From Rhodoligotrophos defluvii (GTDB lineage: Bacteria > Pseudomonadota > Alphaproteobacteria > Rhizobiales > Im1): DNA of 64,000 nucleotides. Positions 60,210 through 64,000 of the stretch are shown in pieces; position 1 is the first letter of the stretch, and every line of letters begins with the position of its first letter. The stretch lies in NCBI RefSeq assembly GCF_005281615.1, contig NZ_SZZM01000002.1, forward strand, positions 734,267 to 798,266, given 5' to 3'. The notes beneath the pieces were generated by a model. That model searched no databases. It was given only the letters and a program-made list of their open reading frames with translations, and was not told where the DNA came from. The position numbers were made by a program, and so were the translations under genes.

Positions 60210-61109
60210 TCACACCTTCACCCGGGGCTTCTCTGCTTCGCGGCCGGACAGGATCCGGTGCGCGGCGGCCCCGATGTCAAAAAGGCTGTCGACCACCCAA
60301 GCGCCGGCGGCGCGCAAGGCAGCCTGCTTGCCAGGCACGTTCTCATCCGGCGCCCCCATGAGCGCGCCGGCATGTCCCATCCGCTTGCCCGGCGGCGCAT
60401 GGCGGCCGGCGATATAGGCGATCACCGGCTTGCCCGCGGTCTTGATGAACTCTGCCGCATCGAGCTCGGAGCGGCCACCGATTTCGCCGATCAGGATGAT
60501 CGCATCCGTCTCGTCATCACGTTCGAACAATTCCAGCACGTCGCGATGGCTCGTGCCGATGACCGGATCGCCGCCGAGGCAGACGACGGTGCTCTGCCCA
60601 AGGCCGCGGCGATTGAGGTCAGCGATCACCTCATAGGTGAGCGTGCCGCTCTTCGAGACGACGCCGATACGGCCGCGGCGCAGCAGCGCCGCGTTCAGAT
60701 CCGAGAGGTTGGCCTCGCCCGGGCTGATGCAGCCGGCGGCGTTGGGGCCGATCAGCCGGGCGCCCCGGGCCCTGGCATAAGCGGCCATGCGCAGCGCATC
60801 CAGCATCGGCACACCCTCGGCATAGGCGACGATGGTCCCGATGCCGGCATCGACGGCCTCGAGCGCCGCATCCAGCATGCGCGGGGCCGGCACGGAGATG
60901 AAGGATGCGGTGGCTCCCGCCTTGGCCACGGCCTCGTAGCAGGAGGCATAGACCGGAAGCCCCGCCACCTCGCCGCCGGGATTGCGCGGGGATACGCCGG
61001 CAACGAGCGGGCTTCCCTCATCGAGGAAGCGGCTGGCCAGGTTCCGGCCCACGCCGCCGGTGATGCCTTGGATGATGATACGTGAGTTTCGCCCGACCAG
61101 GATCGCCAT
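60210..61109 (-). CDS. CoA ligase, SucD-like alpha subunit
   Basis: 299 residues. Rossmann CoA-binding domain ([37 protein letters not shown]) and the phosphohistidine in [10 protein letters not shown] (about H245). It is related to succinyl-CoA synthetase alpha but distinct from the TCA-cycle enzyme, as shown by residues such as [14 protein letters not shown]. With the beta gene 3 bp before it, it makes an acyl-CoA ligase for a dicarboxylate-like substrate, possibly malate/itaconate type. Substrate not proven. Confidence 0.88.
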   Translation of the reverse strand: MAILVGRNSRIIIQGITGGVGRNLASRFLDEGSPLVAGVSPRNPGGEVAGLPVYASCYEAVAKAGATASFISVPAPRMLDAALEAVDAGIGTIVAYAEGVPMLDALRMAAYARARGARLIGPNAAGCISPGEANLSDLNAALLRRGRIGVVSKSGTLTYEVIADLNRRGLGQSTVVCLGGDPVIGTSHRDVLELFERDDETDAIILIGEIGGRSELDAAEFIKTAGKPVIAYIAGRHAPPGKRMGHAGALMGAPDENVPGKQAALRAAGAWVVDSLFDIGAAAHRILSGREAEKPRVKV

Positions 61110-61112
61110 CGC

Positions 61113-62222
61113 TCAAGTCCTTCGGCCGGGGACCAGGGCGGCGATGGCCGGCTCCAGGTCTTCATGGATCTCGAAGCCAAGCGGCTGCAGGCGTGCCCGG
61201 CCAACGTCCGCGCGGCGGCCCTTGAGGCGCACCACGATCCGGCCCGGCAGCGGCGCCGACGCGTGAGCTCCGGCCAGACCTTCGGCAAACACATCGCAGA
61301 AGGCGGTCTGCATGAAGGCGTTCAGGAACGTCACCCGGGGGTTGAGCGGCGCGACTGCGGACAAGACCTGCTGCAGGCCATCCGCGCCGGACAGGACCGT
61401 GCCGCCGAGATCGATCACGGCGCGTACCTTGAGCCCCGCATCTGCCAGCAGGTCGAGTGTGGCCATCATCAGCCCCGCTCCGCTGACCACGGCAACCGTG
61501 TCGCCCTCAGGGTCGACCTCCACCCCTACCGCGCCGGCCGTGGCGGCGGCGCGCTCGAAGGTACTGCGGTCGGTGCGGTCCGTGCTGTCGGGCCACTCCG
61601 GATGCCGGAAACGGGCATTGTCATCGAGGATGACCTTGGCATCCGCCGCAACCAGGCCGCCGGGCGTGACCGCGAGCGGATTGATTTCGATCAGCTCGGC
61701 GTCCACCGCGACCACCGCGCGATAGAGGCTAGCGACGAGCTCGGAAAGCGGTGTCTGGTCATGCCCGTCTTCCGTCAAAAACCGAGCGACGCAATCGGCA
61801 TGGAAGCTACGCAGGCCGAGCAGCGGGTCAATGGGCAGACGCAGGATGTGGTGCTCGTCCACCTCCTCGATGTCCATGCCGCCTTTGGGCGAGGCGATGA
61901 TGAGGTGGCAACGGCGATCGCGGTCGAGGGCGACGGCGAGATAATGCTCGTGCAGGATCTCGAGCCTCTCCTCTACATAGACGGCGTTGGCGCGATGCCC
62001 CCCGATCTCCATGCCAAGTAGAGCTTTGGCGGCGCTTTCAGCCTGCTGATGACCGGCAGCAAAGCGGATGCCGCCAGCCTTGCCGCGTCTGCCCGTCGGT
62101 ACCTGCGCCTTCACCACAAGCGCGCCTTCCGTTTCCGGCAGCTCGGGCCACAAGGCGCCGCGCGGCACCGCTATGCCGTGCCGGGCGATGAGCGCCTTGC
62201 CTTCGGCCTCGAGCAGGTTCAT
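61113..62222 (-). CDS. CoA ligase, SucC-like beta subunit
   Basis: 369 residues. ATP-grasp domain starts MNLLEAEGKALIARHGIAVP, with VVKAQVPTGRRGKAGGIRFA, AVVAVDAELIEINPLAVTPGG (metal-binding) and the ligase CoA domain VVSGAGLMMATLDLLADAG. It is slightly shorter than E. coli SucC. Its ATG overlaps the stop of the upstream enoyl-CoA hydratase by four bases, linking activation and hydration steps. Confidence 0.88.
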   Translation of the reverse strand: MNLLEAEGKALIARHGIAVPRGALWPELPETEGALVVKAQVPTGRRGKAGGIRFAAGHQQAESAAKALLGMEIGGHRANAVYVEERLEILHEHYLAVALDRDRRCHLIIASPKGGMDIEEVDEHHILRLPIDPLLGLRSFHADCVARFLTEDGHDQTPLSELVASLYRAVVAVDAELIEINPLAVTPGGLVAADAKVILDDNARFRHPEWPDSTDRTDRSTFERAAATAGAVGVEVDPEGDTVAVVSGAGLMMATLDLLADAGLKVRAVIDLGGTVLSGADGLQQVLSAVAPLNPRVTFLNAFMQTAFCDVFAEGLAGAHASAPLPGRIVVRLKGRRADVGRARLQPLGFEIHEDLEPAIAALVPGRRT

Positions 62223-63007
62223 GCGTGCACGCCTCCTGCCTTGCGCTTTTCAGCGGTGCGGGCGAAGAAGGCCTCCATCATACGCTGCGGCTCGCCGGTG
62301 CCATAGGCTTCCTTCTGGATCCGTGCTCCGGCTTGCAGCGCGTCCTCGAAGCCAGCAGCAGTCACTTCCGCGAACCGCCTCTTATTGAGGCGCATGGCGA
62401 TCGGCGGCTTGGAGGCAAGTAGGCGCCCCACTTCCATGGCCTTGGCCATCACCTGATCCTGAGGCACGAGGTAATGGATGAGACCGATGCGGTGGCATTC
62501 CTCGCCGTCCATGATGCGGCCGGTCAGGGTCAGCTCGATCGTGCGCGAGATGCCGAGCATCTCCTTCATGAGCCAGGGGCCGAGGGTGCTGGGAATGCCG
62601 GAGTTGATCTCCGGCTGGCCCATACGGCTGCCCGCATGACCCACGCGCACGTCGCATAGCAGCGCAACCTGAAAGGCCGATCCAGCGGCGACGCCGTTGA
62701 GGGCAGCGATGATCGGCTTCGTAAGCGAGCGCATGGTGCCGTAAAGCTCGCGCCATTCTTCAATCCACTCGGCAGCGCGCTCGCTGCTGAATGTCTTGGC
62801 CTCGCCGAGGTCTTGCCCAGCCGAGAAGGCGCGGTCACCGGCGCCGGTCAGGACGATCGCGCGGATCTTGTCATCCCCGTCCTGCTCCTTGAGGACGGCC
62901 GCGAGCTCCTTGCGCATCGCGCTGTGCCAGGCATTCAGCACCTCCGGCCGGTTCAGGGTTATGGTGGCAACGTCACCGTCCTGGTCGATCTTGATGAATT
63001 GCGGCAT
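62219..63007 (-). CDS. Enoyl-CoA hydratase/isomerase family protein 1
   Basis: 262 residues from ATG at 63007 (MPQFIKIDQDGDVATITLN). Crotonase fold with oxyanion holes in AFSAGQDLGE and NGVAAGSAF. Of the two catalytic Glu residues of classic hydratases, the second is kept (MGQPEINSG) but the first is replaced (SAFQVALLCD has Gln at that place). It may therefore be an isomerase or a hydratase with altered specificity. The gene is 20 bp after the second paralogue and coupled by ATGA to the CoA ligase gene. Confidence 0.9.
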   Translation of the reverse strand: MPQFIKIDQDGDVATITLNRPEVLNAWHSAMRKELAAVLKEQDGDDKIRAIVLTGAGDRAFSAGQDLGEAKTFSSERAAEWIEEWRELYGTMRSLTKPIIAALNGVAAGSAFQVALLCDVRVGHAGSRMGQPEINSGIPSTLGPWLMKEMLGISRTIELTLTGRIMDGEECHRIGLIHYLVPQDQVMAKAMEVGRLLASKPPIAMRLNKRRFAEVTAAGFEDALQAGARIQKEAYGTGEPQRMMEAFFARTAEKRKAGGVHA

Positions 63008-63027
63008 GTTCGGATGTCCTCTTGCGT

Positions 63028-63807
63028 TCACGCGTCAGCCGGCTGCCGCTCTTGGCGGCGGGTAAAAAAGGCCTGCATGGCTTGTTGCGGTTCACCGGTG
63101 GCCACGGCCTCACTTTGGTAGCGGGCGGAGGCCTGTTCCGCGTCCAGGAGGGCGGGCAGCAGCACCTCGCGAAAACGCCCGACCGTCAGCTGCATGGCCG
63201 TGGGCGGCTTATCCGCCAATTCGCACGCTTGCTCAGCGGCCGCGACCGGCAGATCGCCTTCCTCGACCACCCGGTGGACGAGCCCGATCTCGCAGGCCTC
63301 GTCCGCCGTCAGGGTGCGCGCGGTGAGCACCAGCTCGGTTGTGCGGGACAGGCCGAGATGGATGCCGAGAAGATGCTGGCCGACGATGGCCGGCAGGCCG
63401 ATATCAGCCTCAGCCATAAGGAAGCGGGCGTTCCTCGATGCGATGCGGATGTCGCCGAGTAGCGCGGTCTCGAGACCCCCTCCCGCGGCAACGCCGTTCA
63501 CCGCCATGACCAGTGGCTTGGTTACCCGGGCGAAGGCCGAGAAATAGCGCACCCAGCCGGCCATCCAAGCGGGGCCGTCAGATGGCTTGAGGGCGGCACT
63601 CTCGTGCAGGTCCTGTCCGGCAGAGAAGGCGCGGGTACCATTGCCCGTCAGGCTAACGACGCGGACGCCGGGGTCGGCATCGGCGTTCTCGATGGCGCTG
63701 GCGATGGCCTGGCGCAGCTCATGGTCCAAAGCATTGAGCCGCCGGGGCCGGTTCAGCGTCAGATTGAGAATGGGCCCCTGACGCTCATACAGGAGAGACG
63801 CCTCCAT
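63028..63807 (-). CDS. Enoyl-CoA hydratase/isomerase family protein 2
   Basis: 259 residues (MEASLLYERQGPILNLTLN). Crotonase fold: AFSAGQDLHE, NGVAAGGGLETALLGDI and LMAEADIGLPAIVG. Both Glu positions corresponding to the catalytic pair seem occupied. First gene of the operon, 190 bp from the window end; AT-rich DNA with inverted repeats precedes it. It shares about the same architecture with paralogue 1 and they may act in succession or as a complex. Confidence 0.9.
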   Translation of the reverse strand: MEASLLYERQGPILNLTLNRPRRLNALDHELRQAIASAIENADADPGVRVVSLTGNGTRAFSAGQDLHESAALKPSDGPAWMAGWVRYFSAFARVTKPLVMAVNGVAAGGGLETALLGDIRIASRNARFLMAEADIGLPAIVGQHLLGIHLGLSRTTELVLTARTLTADEACEIGLVHRVVEEGDLPVAAAEQACELADKPPTAMQLTVGRFREVLLPALLDAEQASARYQSEAVATGEPQQAMQAFFTRRQERQPADA

Positions 63808-63826
63808 TCAGCCACGGCCTCCCTTT

Positions 63827-63850
63827 ATTGAATTTCAATAATTATTATTG
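63827..63850. promoter_or_regulatory. AT-rich inverted repeats before the enoyl-CoA hydratase operon
   Basis: ATTGA-ATT-TCAAT at 63827-63839 overlaps CAATAAT-T-ATTATTG (63836-63850), a perfect 7-bp inverted repeat. They sit 20-43 bp upstream of the start codon at 63807 in otherwise GC-rich DNA. Likely promoter/operator DNA for a TetR-type or similar regulator; the regulator itself is not in the window. Confidence 0.5.
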
Positions 63851-64000
63851 TTATCAGCGTAGCGCAGACTCCGGCCAGCTTGCAAGGACAAACCGCATAA
63901 CTAGGGAGTGCTCAGGCTGGCAAACTATGTGGCCGCGGGTTCCGCGGGTGCGCGGAGGCTTGCCCCAGAAGGCTGCCGGCCATTTCTGCGGCTCGGGAAG

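Overview
The window is GC-rich, densely coded chromosomal DNA from an alphaproteobacterium, most likely of the order Hyphomicrobiales (Rhizobiales). The pointers are a gene-transfer-agent (GTA) head-tail cluster, a MucR/Ros regulator, an orphan DnaA-domain-IV protein paired with a DUF6456 protein, a DUF5330 protein and a RIME-like intergenic repeat. Genus and species cannot be read from the sequence. All family names come from reading the translations; no search was run.

Layout. (1) 1-118: N-terminus of a secreted protein, cut by the window edge. (2) 289-14761, minus strand: an intact 16-gene cluster in the order of the Rhodobacter capsulatus GTA (small and large terminase, portal, protease, capsid, connectors, tail tube, chaperones, short tape measure, baseplate proteins, NlpC/P60 hydrolase, 1500-residue host-contact protein), plus an extra 37-codon ORF. 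No integrase, repressor or replication gene is present. (3) 15162-23760: housekeeping and envelope genes (PBP1A, DUF1214/DUF1254 pair, peptidoglycan-binding protein, SufE), a replication-like regulatory pair and a divergent Xre regulator with a palindromic operator candidate. (4) 23776-24557: about 2.6 copies of a 302-bp tandem repeat built from inverted repeats. (5) 24558-29651: PAS protein, glutaryl-CoA dehydrogenase, oligopeptidase B, MsrB, MaoC-like protein. (6) 29951-35867: complete mrpABCDEFG cation/proton antiporter operon, followed by mucR. (7) 36777-44843: both methylmalonyl-CoA mutase subunits, two small DUF proteins, a HerA-like ATPase and a histidine kinase.

(8) 45017-45835 is the wreck of a phosphotransferase gene. 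It abuts 45886-54452, a nine-gene, almost fully translationally coupled operon: amino-acid-type ABC transporter, GntR/FCD regulator, PLP aminotransferase, enolase-superfamily enzyme with an unusual KxR motif, M20 deacylase, nitrilase-family amidase and an M24-fold hydrolase without metal ligands. It ends at the 3' end of a tRNA-Pro gene and looks like an acquired catabolic island. The enzyme set resembles the logic of ectoine breakdown (ring opening, deacylation, transamination) with different families, so it is the best candidate here for an undescribed pathway. (9) 54480-63807: tRNA-Pro, tRNA-Gln, a cupin, a secreted repeat protein, then a seven-ORF run on one strand: two enoyl-CoA hydratases, a SucCD-type CoA ligase, and a PotD/PotA/fused-PotBC ABC transporter. 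This suggests import, CoA activation and beta-oxidation-like processing of an unknown carboxylate.

Most of the very long antisense ORFs are artefacts of high-GC third-codon positions and were left out.
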